A stretch of DNA of 64,000 bases from Elusimicrobiota bacterium (GTDB lineage: Bacteria; Elusimicrobiota; Elusimicrobia; UBA1565; UBA9628). The stretch is taken from contig JACRDQ010000008.1 in assembly GCA_016218545.1 (NCBI GenBank), forward strand, positions 1 through 64,000. Direction: 5' to 3'. Position numbers and translations under genes: made by a program. The notes beneath the pieces were generated by a model. It saw nothing but the letters and a program-made list of their open reading frames with translations. It did no database searches and was not told where the DNA came from. Below, in pieces: positions 1 to 8,274 of this stretch (position 1 is the stretch's first letter; every line of letters starts with the position of its first letter).

Positions 1-544
1 AGCGGGTCTGCTTGAAGGCGAGGTTCCAGTCCGCGACCAAGGCGTCCAAGGGGCGGCCGCTCAAGGCCGAGGCGGCGGTGAGCAAAGAGGAGGCGTCGAC
101 CAGGCGGGTCTGCTTGAAGGCGAGGTTCCAGTCCGCGACCAGGGCGTCCAAGGGGCGGCCGCTCAAGGCCGAGGCGGCGGTGAGCAAAGAGGAGGCGTCG
201 ACCAGGCGGGTCTGCCTGAAGGCGAGGTTCCAGTCCGCGACCAGGGCGTCCAGGGGGCGGCCGCTCAGCGCTGAGGCGGCGGTCAGGAGCGCTGACGCGT
301 CCACGAGCCGGGTCGCTCGGAAGGCATGGCGATAGGTCTCGATGAAGAGGTCGAGGCCGACGGCATCCGGTCCGGTCTCAGGCGGAGGGCGGACGCTGAA
401 CCTGGGGGCGGGGGAGCCCAGGGAGGAGGAGAAGCCCAGGACCCCATCGCTGGCGACGCTCTCGTCCGTCGCCATGCCTGCCGAAAGCGGTGGCGCCGCG
501 AGCAGCGCGCAGAGCGCGGACGCGGCCCAATCCTTGAGCGCCAT
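1..544 (-). CDS. Exported 34-residue tandem-repeat protein, partial at left edge
   Basis: This ORF is absent from the track because it runs off the window. From ATG at 544 it stays open to base 2. It begins with a signal peptide (MALKDWAASALCALLAAPPLSA), then a short linker ending near FIETYRHAF. After that come at least three copies of a 34-residue unit of the type TRLVDASSLLTAASALSGRP followed by LDALVADWNLAFKQ. Each unit looks like two amphipathic helices, so an alpha-solenoid (TPR/Sel1-like) fold is possible, but I do not recognise the family. A -10-like TATCAT ends 8 nt before the ATG. The gene lies downstream of typA on the same strand, about 100 bp away. The plus-strand ORF at 12-335 is its antisense shadow. 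Seen: signal peptide, repeats and open frame. Inferred: secretion and fold. Confidence 0.7.
   Translation of the reverse strand, partial: MALKDWAASALCALLAAPPLSAGMATDESVASDGVLGFSSSLGSPAPRFSVRPPPETGPDAVGLDLFIETYRHAFRATRLVDASALLTAASALSGRPLDALVADWNLAFRQTRLVDASSLLTAASALSGRPLDALVADWNLAFKQTRLVDASSLLTAASALSGRPLDALVADWNLAFKQTR
3..335. repeat. Tandem array of 102-bp units
   Basis: Units start at 3, 105 and 207, and a diverged fragment starts at 309. Each is exactly 102 bp (34 codons). Units 1 and 2 differ at one base; unit 3 is more diverged. The array continues beyond the left edge. It lies inside the minus-strand repeat protein, and the near identity suggests recent unit duplication. Confidence 0.9.
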
Positions 545-552
545 AGAAGTCT

Positions 553-558
553 ATGATA
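553..558 (-). promoter_or_regulatory. -10-like TATCAT for the repeat protein
   Basis: TATCAT on the minus strand ends 8 nt before the ATG at 544. A GAGGTGG further upstream would lie above the predicted transcription start, so leaderless initiation is the simpler reading. Confidence 0.4.
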
Positions 559-631
559 CCACCTCGAGTCGTGATCCAGGATGGGACTTTTGGGCCGGAA
601 TGGAGCGGAAAAGGACCCAGCCGCTGATTGC

Positions 632-649
632 TCAGGCTCCTAGGCCTGA
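632..649 (-). terminator. Weak hairpin after typA
   Basis: TCAGGC and GCCTGA form a 6-bp stem with a 6-nt loop just past the typA stop. There is no T tract, so it may only be a 3' end structure. Confidence 0.25.
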
Positions 650-651
650 AG

Positions 652-2487
<1,836 letters not shown>

Positions 2488-2498
2488 GGAGAGGGGAC

Positions 2499-2504
2499 AT
2501 TGTA
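2499..2504 (-). promoter_or_regulatory. -10 TACAAT for typA
   Basis: TACAAT on the minus strand, 11 nt before the chosen ATG. The interval has no Shine-Dalgarno-like purine run, so the leader would be only a few nucleotides long. Confidence 0.45.
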
Positions 2505-2537
2505 CATTTTCTCGTAGCATGTGCCGAGTCTCCGCCC

Positions 2538-2566
2538 TTGACTCCGGACCGCGCGGGATGCATCAT
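2538..2566 (+). promoter_or_regulatory. Sigma70-like promoter TTGACT-N17-CATCAT
   Basis: TTGACT at 2538-2543 and CATCAT at 2561-2566 are separated by 17 nt. The -10 box ends 6 nt before ATG 2573, predicting a leaderless transcript for the secreted unknown. Confidence 0.5.
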
Positions 2567-2572
2567 ATGCGG

Positions 2573-3310
2573 ATGAGGGTCCTCGCGGCGCTGGCCGCGC
2601 TCCTGCTGTGCGGCGCCGCGTGGGCGGGGTTCCCTGCCTGCGTGAAGAGGGGCGCGGGGGCCGGTTACGACGAGCCGGCCTCGCTCGCGTCCCTGCTCGA
2701 TTGCCAGGACCGCGCCAGGGGGACGTACAGGGCCGGGGGCGGGAAGCTGTGGGACCGCTTCGACGACTTCCAGCGCGAGGAGGTCCGGCAGTACCTGGCC
2801 CGCCACCCGGACCGCGCCGACGCGGACGCGGGCCGCCCCAAGCCCAAGAGCCCGGCCGGGAAGCCGGTTGAACGGAAGGCTTCGGCCGAGGCCGCGGCGC
2901 AGGATGAAGAGGAAGCCGCCAGGCAGAAGGAGCGCGCCTTGATGGCCGGCTCGGCCAACGCCGGCGTGCTGGCCCCGGAGGAGAGGGGCGGCCAGGCGGA
3001 GTTGGGGAAGAAGCTCTGGGAACTTTCGGACGGCGGCAAGAAGGGCATGACCCCGGCCATGGCCCAGGAGATCGTCAAGCGCCTGCAGGAACAGCAGGGC
3101 GGGGTCAGCGTCGAGATGATGGCCCTCCTGGGCGCGCTCCAGAAGGACGGGGCCAAGCTGACGGACGGCTCCATGCTCAAGCTCAAGGACGCGGCCCGGG
3201 ACGCCAAGGCCGAGGGCCTCGACCTCGGCGTGGGCGCGGACCTGGAGCGCTGGCTCCTCGACCCCGAGACCGACCCCGAGCCGGACTCCCCTGGCCTCCC
3301 CGTGAACTGA
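2573..3310 (+). CDS. Secreted Ala/Lys/Glu-rich protein of unknown function
   Basis: I do not recognise the family. From ATG 2573 the product is 245 residues, starting with a clear signal peptide (MRVLAALAALLLCGAAWA). The mature part is charged and low in complexity, with long predicted helices (for example SAEAAAQDEEEAARQKERAL) and an acidic C-terminus rich in Asp-Pro-Glu. ATG 2567 is also possible. The track start at 2450 lies inside the divergent typA gene and adds an implausible Arg/Ser-rich segment. The promoter placement favours 2573. Export to the periplasm or cell surface is inferred from the signal peptide. Confidence 0.65.
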   Translation: MRVLAALAALLLCGAAWAGFPACVKRGAGAGYDEPASLASLLDCQDRARGTYRAGGGKLWDRFDDFQREEVRQYLARHPDRADADAGRPKPKSPAGKPVERKASAEAAAQDEEEAARQKERALMAGSANAGVLAPEERGGQAELGKKLWELSDGGKKGMTPAMAQEIVKRLQEQQGGVSVEMMALLGALQKDGAKLTDGSMLKLKDAARDAKAEGLDLGVGADLERWLLDPETDPEPDSPGLPVN

Positions 3311-3329
3311 CGGCCGCGGAGCCATCATG

Positions 3330-3335
3330 TACAAT
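3330..3335 (+). promoter_or_regulatory. -10 TACAAT for the SpoU methyltransferase
   Basis: TACAAT ends 8 nt before ATG 3344. There is no purine-rich Shine-Dalgarno in the gap, consistent with leaderless initiation. Confidence 0.45.
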
Positions 3336-3343
3336 AGTCGGGC

Positions 3344-4165
3344 ATGAGGATCGATGCCGTCTTGGCCGCGGACGACCCGCGCTTGGCGGACTACACCCTC
3401 GCCAGGGAGCCGGCCGAGCTCAAGAGGCGGGGGATCTTCCTCGCCGAGAGCCGGGAGGTCGTGGCCGCCCTCGTCCGGGCCGGCCGCTACCGGGTCCGTT
3501 CCGTGCTGGCCACGCGTTCCATTCTCTCCGCCCTGGCAGCCGAGCTCTCCCTGCTCGGGGGGGAAGCCCCCGTGTACGCCGCAGAGCCCGCCCTCATGAC
3601 CGGCGTGGTGGGCTACACCGTGCACCGCGGGTGCCTCGCGGTCGGCGAGCGCGGCCCGGGCTCGAGCGTGCCGGAGATGAGGGCGGCCGCCTTCGGCAAC
3701 CCGCGCCTCCTGGTCGCCCTGGAGGAGGTCTCCAACCCGGACAATGTCGGAGGCATCTTCCGCAACAGCCTTGCGTTCGGCGCCGGAGGCGTGCTCCTCG
3801 GGCCGGGCAGCGGAGATCCCCTGTACCGCAAGGCGATCCGCACCTCCATGGCCGCCACGGTCCGGATCCCCTTTGCGGCCGTGCCGGACCTCCCCGCGGC
3901 CCTGGGACGCCTCCGGGAGGACGGGTTCACGGTGGTGGCCCTGACCTGCCGGGAGCCTGCCGTGGACCTGGACGACTTCGTCCGTCAGGGCCGGCCCGGG
4001 AAGCTGGTGCTCGTGGCCGGCAGCGAGGGCGCGGGCCTCAAGCCTGGGACCCTGGCCGCGGCGGACGCCGCGGTGCGCATCCCCATGGCGCCGGACGTGG
4101 ACTCCCTCAATGTCTCCGTGGCCGTGGGCATCGCGCTCCACGCGCTGAGCCGCCTGGCGGCCTGA
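3344..4165 (+). CDS. SpoU/TrmH-family RNA 2'-O-methyltransferase
   Basis: AdoMet-dependent methyltransferase of the SpoU (SPOUT) superfamily, which methylates ribose 2'-OH in rRNA or tRNA. The three SpoU motifs are visible: motif 1 NVGGIFRNS, motif 2 LVAGSEGAGL, and motif 3 VRIPMAPDVDSLNVSVAVGI, which builds the deep trefoil knot. The first ~110 residues resemble the substrate-binding N-terminal domain found in RlmB/TsnR-type enzymes (RGIFLAESREVVAALVRAG). At 273 residues it has normal length. The exact target base cannot be told from sequence. It converges with the clostripain gene, and a strong hairpin separates the two stop codons. Confidence 0.9.
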   Translation: MRIDAVLAADDPRLADYTLAREPAELKRRGIFLAESREVVAALVRAGRYRVRSVLATRSILSALAAELSLLGGEAPVYAAEPALMTGVVGYTVHRGCLAVGERGPGSSVPEMRAAAFGNPRLLVALEEVSNPDNVGGIFRNSLAFGAGGVLLGPGSGDPLYRKAIRTSMAATVRIPFAAVPDLPAALGRLREDGFTVVALTCREPAVDLDDFVRQGRPGKLVLVAGSEGAGLKPGTLAAADAAVRIPMAPDVDSLNVSVAVGIALHALSRLAA

Positions 4166-4171
4166 AAAGAG

Positions 4172-4198
4172 CGGCCCCCGCCTCGGGGGCGGGGGCCG
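4172..4198. terminator. Bidirectional GC-rich hairpin
   Basis: A perfect 11-bp stem, CGGCCCCCGCC / GGCGGGGGCCG, with a 5-nt loop between convergent genes. A short A run (TGAAAAGAG) on the left would supply T residues for minus-strand transcripts. Confidence 0.75.
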
Positions 4199-4218
4199 TC
4201 CGATCGGAACGCGGTCCG

Positions 4219-5496
4219 TTACTTGGTGATCTCAGAGAACCACTTGGCGAAGGCGTCCCAGTTGCCGTCCGTGGACCACGCCAGTTTGTCGTAGGTCGCG
4301 GAGTAGTACGACGGCAGGTACACGGCCAGGCCGTAGGCGTTCTTGTAGGCGCTGCCGGTGACGGCGTTGGTGCCGATCATCTGCTGGGAGAGGAACTTGA
4401 GCAGGTCCTCGCCCTTGGCCTTGACGGCCGGGACCTTGGTGCCCTCCGTGACGAGCTTCACGAAGTGGTAGAGGTCCTTGTTGCTCGAGTAGTAGAAGTC
4501 CTGCGCGCTCTGGCCGGCGCTCTTGACCACCTCGATCTCCTTGGCCGCGAGCACCGCGCCCGTCCAGTCGTTGGTCTTGGCGATCAGGTCGTTGAAGGCT
4601 CCTGCGAAGACCGCGGACTGGGTCGCGCCCTGGCCGAGCTTGGCGTAGTGGGCGGTGTAGGCCTCGGCGGCGATCTTGCCCAGCTGCGCCGGGGTGGCGT
4701 AGGGCTTGGCCGTCAGGCCCGCCAGGAAGGTATCGTAGGTGTAGCCGTCACCGGGCTCGGTCTCCTCGGAGGCCACGATGACGTTGGCGTACTTGCGGAC
4801 CTGGTAGCCGACCTCGGCCATCTGCATGAGGCAGGCGTCCATGCCCAGCACGTCCAGTCCGCCGATGGCCTGGAGGGCCAGTTCGAGCTGCTGCGTGGAG
4901 ATGTGGTTGCCCGTCTCGTCGTCGTAGGAGATACCGGTGGTCCAGAAGTCGCCCTTGGTGAGGCGGTCCCAGCCGCTGCCGTGGTTCCAGACGATGAGCA
5001 TGTAGCGCTTGGCCGGCGCGGCGGCCTTGGCCCACTTGACGAACTCGACCATGTGCTTGTAGTCTCCCATGTCGACCTTGCCGAGGTCCTGGAGCACGGG
5101 GCTGGCGATCTTGTTCCCGTCCGCGTCCTTTTGGACGACGTAGCGCCGCGAGCCGACCCAGTCGCCGTCCTCGGAGGCGTAGCCCTTGATGCGGCCGAGC
5201 TCGACCGTCACCGCGACCTTGTCGTCGGAGCCCACGAGCTCCATCTCGTTGACGTCCTTGAGGCCGTAGCTCTCGAGGTTGTTCTTGCCGTTGATGAAGA
5301 CCATGATGTTCCACTCGCGGAGGCCCTTGAGCTTGAAGCCGCCGTCAGAGGGCTGGGCGCCCACCGCTTCCTTGACGTCCTGGATGACGGCCCGGACATC
5401 GACGCCCTGGTCGAAATCGATCTTCTCGGCCGCGAACACCGCCGCGGGACCGACCAGCAGAACCGTCAGCACCGCCCCGACCAGCCGCTTTCTCAT
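4219..5496 (-). CDS. Secreted clostripain-family (C11) cysteine peptidase
   Basis: A 425-residue member of peptidase family C11 (caspase-hemoglobinase fold, usually Arg/Lys-specific). A signal peptide (MRKRLVGAVLTVLLVGPAAVFA) predicts export. The catalytic His lies in IVWNHGSGW (His172) and the catalytic Cys in GMDACLMQMAEVGY (Cys222). The family's early strand plus Asn-rich motif is seen in IMVFINGKNNLESYGL, and the acidic SEETEPGDGYTYD segment follows the Cys. The upstream region has a near-consensus promoter, a leader hairpin and a Shine-Dalgarno AGGGGGG about 5 nt before the ATG. So this gene, unlike many neighbours, has a conventional leader. It stands alone. No inhibitor or cognate substrate gene is adjacent. 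Confidence 0.92.
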   Translation of the reverse strand: MRKRLVGAVLTVLLVGPAAVFAAEKIDFDQGVDVRAVIQDVKEAVGAQPSDGGFKLKGLREWNIMVFINGKNNLESYGLKDVNEMELVGSDDKVAVTVELGRIKGYASEDGDWVGSRRYVVQKDADGNKIASPVLQDLGKVDMGDYKHMVEFVKWAKAAAPAKRYMLIVWNHGSGWDRLTKGDFWTTGISYDDETGNHISTQQLELALQAIGGLDVLGMDACLMQMAEVGYQVRKYANVIVASEETEPGDGYTYDTFLAGLTAKPYATPAQLGKIAAEAYTAHYAKLGQGATQSAVFAGAFNDLIAKTNDWTGAVLAAKEIEVVKSAGQSAQDFYYSSNKDLYHFVKLVTEGTKVPAVKAKGEDLLKFLSQQMIGTNAVTGSAYKNAYGLAVYLPSYYSATYDKLAWSTDGNWDAFAKWFSEITK

Positions 5497-5517
5497 GAAA
5501 CCCCCCTGAGGACCATT

Positions 5518-5539
5518 GGACCTAGCGCGTCCTAGGTCC
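5518..5539 (-). promoter_or_regulatory. Leader hairpin/operator-like inverted repeat
   Basis: GGACCTAG and CTAGGTCC form a perfect 8-bp inverted repeat around CGCGTC. It lies just downstream of the predicted transcription start and upstream of the clostripain ribosome-binding site. It could be an operator or an mRNA 5' stem-loop. Confidence 0.5.
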
Positions 5540-5547
5540 TTAGGGCA

Positions 5548-5578
5548 ATTATAGCAACGGTCTTGCCCGCGGTGTCAA
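5548..5578 (-). promoter_or_regulatory. Extended -10 promoter of the clostripain gene
   Basis: On the minus strand, TTGACA is followed after 19 nt by TATAAT preceded by TGC, an extended -10. Both hexamers match the sigma70 consensus fully; the long spacer may be offset by the TGN element. Confidence 0.75.
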
Positions 5579-5603
5579 GCGGAAAATGGCGCCGGAACGG
5601 GGG

Positions 5604-6308
5604 TCAGCGGTGCTTGTTGAGCAGGCGCAGGTTGGCGGCGATGAGGCCCTCGATGCGGGGGAGCATGAAGGGCGTGAAGGTCTGGCTGGCGTCGGTGGGG
5701 ATGTGGAGCACGCAGCAGTACTCCGCGACGTTGCGGCGCAGGCGGCGGAGCGCCATGCGCTTCCTGCGGCCGGTCCGGGGCTTGCGGGCGAGGATGGCTC
5801 CGAGGCGCTCGATGTCCAGCCGGACCGTGAGTTCGCGGACGAGCTTCTCCCACGCCGCGGGGCGGGCCTCAAGGGGCTTGCGCTCCTCCACGAAGAGGTT
5901 CGTGGGCTTGACCGACCTGAGGAGGGGGGCCAGGGCACGGAGCTTGGAGTCCCCGCTGGAGCCGTCCGCGGCGAGGTGGATGGCGACGTCCGCGAAGTCC
6001 CCCGGCCCGAGGAGCCTCTCGAAGAGGACCCTGAAGTCCGCGAAGCGCTCGCTGTCGATGGGCCCTTCCTTGAGCTCCGCGAAGAGCTTGGCGCGGACCG
6101 CGGCCAGGAGTTCGCCCTTGAGGCCCTCGAGGGCCGGCTCGGTCTCCTGGAGCTTGCGGCGCATGTACTCCCAGGGGTCCTGTTCGTGGTAGAGCGTGGC
6201 CCCGTGGAACTGGCAGTACTCGCTCAGGCGGGCCAGGATGACCATCTGATGGGCGGGGTTGATGACGGGCATGATGAAGGCTCGCAGCGGCGTGTCGAGC
6301 CACGACAT
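5604..6308 (-). CDS. Conserved-looking cytosolic protein of unknown function
   Basis: A 234-residue protein starting MSWLDTPLRAFIMPVINP. It has no signal peptide or membrane segment. It is helical and charged, with a basic patch in the second half (ARKPRTGRRKRMALRRLRR) that may bind nucleic acid or phosphate. It contains Cys-Cys in EYCCVLHIP. I do not recognise a domain. ATG 6308 is preferred over 6323 because a TATCTT hexamer ends 5 nt upstream of it. It is divergent from the response regulator at 6383, with which it shares a short promoter interval. Confidence 0.6.
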   Translation of the reverse strand: MSWLDTPLRAFIMPVINPAHQMVILARLSEYCQFHGATLYHEQDPWEYMRRKLQETEPALEGLKGELLAAVRAKLFAELKEGPIDSERFADFRVLFERLLGPGDFADVAIHLAADGSSGDSKLRALAPLLRSVKPTNLFVEERKPLEARPAAWEKLVRELTVRLDIERLGAILARKPRTGRRKRMALRRLRRNVAEYCCVLHIPTDASQTFTPFMLPRIEGLIAANLRLLNKHR

Positions 6309-6313
6309 GAGAC

Positions 6314-6319
6314 AAGATA
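6314..6319 (-). promoter_or_regulatory. -10-like TATCTT
   Basis: TATCTT on the minus strand, 5 nt before ATG 6308, in the short interval shared with the divergent response-regulator gene. Confidence 0.35.
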
Positions 6320-6382
6320 CCAAGTTCGGGACCGCTGTTGAAAGGAGCCGGGAAAAACTGGTACCGTGAAGGCACGGCCCCC

Positions 6383-6790
6383 ATGGCAGTGATCCTGGTC
6401 GTTGATGATGAGAAGGACACGGTGGCGCTCCTGCGCTACATGCTGGAGAAGGAGGGCCATCAGGTCCTCGAGGCCCTGGACGGGGAGAGCGCGCTCAAGG
6501 TCGTGGGGCTCGACCCTGCGGGCGGCGAGGACGAGGCTCCCCCCGCCCTGCCGGACCTCATCCTGCTCGACGTCATGATGCCCAAGATGGACGGCTACTC
6601 CGTCTACTCCCGGCTCCAGCAGAGCGCCCGCACGCAGTCCATCCCGGTCGTCATCCTGACGGCCAAGGGAGGCATGGGGGAGCTCTTCGATGCGGCACCC
6701 GGGGTCACCGCCTTCCTTGAGAAGCCCTTCGAGCCGCAGTTCCTCATGAAGCACGTCCGGGACGTGGCCGCCAAGAAGCCCGCACCGTGA
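6383..6790 (+). CDS. Single-domain response regulator (CheY-like receiver)
   Basis: A stand-alone receiver domain of 135 residues. The acidic pair is in LVVDDEKD (Asp8/Asp9), the phospho-acceptor is Asp63 in LILLDVMMPKMDG, Thr93 is in VVILTAKG, and Lys114 is in FLEKPFEP. No DNA-binding output domain follows, so it presumably acts through protein contacts. The track start at 6338 adds MKGAGKNWYREGTAP, which is not part of the fold. ATG 6383 (MAVILVVDDE) starts right at the first beta strand. No cognate kinase is adjacent; the nearest histidine kinases are at 15.4 and 45 kb. Confidence 0.9.
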   Translation: MAVILVVDDEKDTVALLRYMLEKEGHQVLEALDGESALKVVGLDPAGGEDEAPPALPDLILLDVMMPKMDGYSVYSRLQQSARTQSIPVVILTAKGGMGELFDAAPGVTAFLEKPFEPQFLMKHVRDVAAKKPAP

Positions 6791-6803
6791 CGGCGCCAGG
6801 GGT

Positions 6804-7694
6804 TCAGGGAAGGAGGATGGGCAGGGCCTTGGGCGCGACCTGGAACCGGGCGGGCAGGAAGCCGAGCGCCTCGCCGTCGATGTTGAGGGGGACCTCTTCG
6901 AGGCTCTCGGCGTCGAGCCGCATGACCCTGCAATGGATGACGCCCCCGGTCCCGAGGTGCGTCCCCCGGTAGATCTTGGGGAAGTGCCACAACAGCTTCG
7001 GAAGGGCCACCCCGCCGACCGCGACGAAGTCGAGCATGCCGTCGGTCGCGTCGGCGCCGGGCGCCAGGCGCATGCCGCCGCCGGTGGTGGAGGTGTTGGC
7101 CACGGCGAAGAGGTGGTAGGGCTCGGGAGGGTGCTCCCTGCCGTCGATGATGAGGGTGATGCGCTTGGCCCTGGAGCGCAGGAGCTGCGCCAGGGTCACG
7201 GACATATAGGAAAGCGTGCCGCCGAGGGGCTTGCCCGACTTCTCCATGGCGCGGATGACGTCCCCGGGCAGGCCCGCCATGGCGATGTTGAGGAAATGCC
7301 TGCTGGAGGGAGGGTTGCCCCAGGACACCCGCCCGACGTCGATCCTCTCGACGCGGCCGTGGCGGAGGTAGTCGGGCCAGGCCTGGGGCTTGAGCGGGAG
7401 ACGGAAGTGCCGCGCGAAGTCGCAGCCCGAGCCCGCGGGCAGGTGCGCGAGCCCGAACCCCGAAGGGAGGCTTCCGGCCGCGAGCACGCCGTTGGCCGCC
7501 TCGTTGAGCGTGCCGTCCCCGCCCACGGCCGCCACGCGCTCGTGGCCGGCTTTGACCGCGGCCCGGGCGAGCTCCTCCGCGTGGCCGCGCTGCTGGGTGA
7601 AGCGCACCACCGCGTCAGGGCCCGCGTGGGGCTCGAACCTCTTCCAGAGGTCGGACTTTCCCGCGGCAGGATTGACGATGTAGAATACGGACAT
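6804..7694 (-). CDS. Diacylglycerol/lipid kinase catalytic-domain protein
   Basis: A 296-residue member of the DAGK/YegS/BmrU-type lipid kinase family, expected to phosphorylate diacylglycerol or a related lipid at the inner membrane face. The nucleotide-binding signature VGGDGTLNEAANGV is present, with the N-terminal YIVNPAAGKSD strand typical of the family and LPAGSGCDFAR (normally GTGNDFA). The C-terminal beta-sandwich ends with the PLNIDGE motif. ATG 7694 (MSVFYIVNPAAGK) is chosen over 7715 because the family starts at this strand. A TGC-TAAACT element lies 11 nt upstream. It is divergent from the MoaB-like gene. Confidence 0.88.
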   Translation of the reverse strand: MSVFYIVNPAAGKSDLWKRFEPHAGPDAVVRFTQQRGHAEELARAAVKAGHERVAAVGGDGTLNEAANGVLAAGSLPSGFGLAHLPAGSGCDFARHFRLPLKPQAWPDYLRHGRVERIDVGRVSWGNPPSSRHFLNIAMAGLPGDVIRAMEKSGKPLGGTLSYMSVTLAQLLRSRAKRITLIIDGREHPPEPYHLFAVANTSTTGGGMRLAPGADATDGMLDFVAVGGVALPKLLWHFPKIYRGTHLGTGGVIHCRVMRLDAESLEEVPLNIDGEALGFLPARFQVAPKALPILLP

Positions 7695-7705
7695 GCTCGG
7701 GCCGC

Positions 7706-7743
7706 AGTTTAGCAAATTGCCGTCGGCCGCAATTAGGTAGAAT
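7706..7743. promoter_or_regulatory. Compact divergent promoter pair
   Basis: The minus strand carries TAAACT (7706-7711, preceded by TGC) for the lipid kinase. The plus strand carries TAGAAT (7738-7743), which ends 6 nt before ATG 7750. Between them, AATTGC and GCAATT form a 6-bp inverted repeat that overlaps both potential -35 regions, so one bound protein could affect both genes. Confidence 0.45.
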
Positions 7744-7749
7744 GAGGAT

Positions 7750-8265
7750 ATGGCCTCTCAACGCCCCGATCCGGTCCGGCTGACGCTCGGACTCCTCACC
7801 GTGAGCGACGGGGCCGCGCCGTCCGGGACCCGGTCCGAGGCGGCTGCCGCGGTCGCGCTGGCCGCGGAGAAGCTGGGCTGGAAGGTCGAGGTCTCGGCCA
7901 GCGTGGCCGAGGACGAGCGCCAGATACGCGCGAGCCTCGTGGACCTCTGCGTGGAGAACCGGGTGGACCTGGTGCTGACCCTGGGCGGCCAGGGCCTGGG
8001 CCCGCGCGACGTGACGCCCGAGGCGACCCGGCAGGTGCTCGAGAAGGAGCTGCCCGGCCTGCCGGAGCTCATGCGTCTCAAGTGCATGGCCAAGACCCCG
8101 GCGGCCGCCCTTTCCCGCGGCGTGGCCGGGACGCGCCGCAGGACCCTCATCCTGAACCTGCCCGGTCGGCCCAAGGCCGCCCTGGAGTCCTTCCACGCGG
8201 TGGCGGGCCTCCTGCCGCACGCGGTGGGGATGCTCCGCGAAGCCGCACCCTCCGTTTCTCCCTGA
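7750..8265 (+). CDS. MoaB/MogA-type molybdopterin-binding domain protein
   Basis: A 171-residue protein of the MoaB/Mog fold, which adenylylates molybdopterin before metal insertion in molybdenum cofactor synthesis. It shows the TVSDGAAPSGTRSE start, the glycine-rich loop LTLGGQGLGPRDVTPEATRQ (family TGGTGxxxRDxTPEA), PELMR, and the C-terminal LILNLPGRPKAALESF (family NLPGxPxA). In the loop, the usual T of GGTG is Q, which could lower activity. No other moa/moe genes are in the window. The -10 TAGAAT lies 6 nt upstream, so the mRNA is probably leaderless. The next gene starts 9 nt after this stop. Confidence 0.85.
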   Translation: MASQRPDPVRLTLGLLTVSDGAAPSGTRSEAAAAVALAAEKLGWKVEVSASVAEDERQIRASLVDLCVENRVDLVLTLGGQGLGPRDVTPEATRQVLEKELPGLPELMRLKCMAKTPAAALSRGVAGTRRRTLILNLPGRPKAALESFHAVAGLLPHAVGMLREAAPSVSP

Positions 8266-8274
8266 GTCCGGGCC

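Noticed and set aside
12-335. Plus-strand repeat ORF (MKARFQSATKASKG...)
   Set aside because: The minus strand offers a signal peptide, a start with an upstream -10-like hexamer, and the same repeats in a sensible helical sequence; the plus frame has none.
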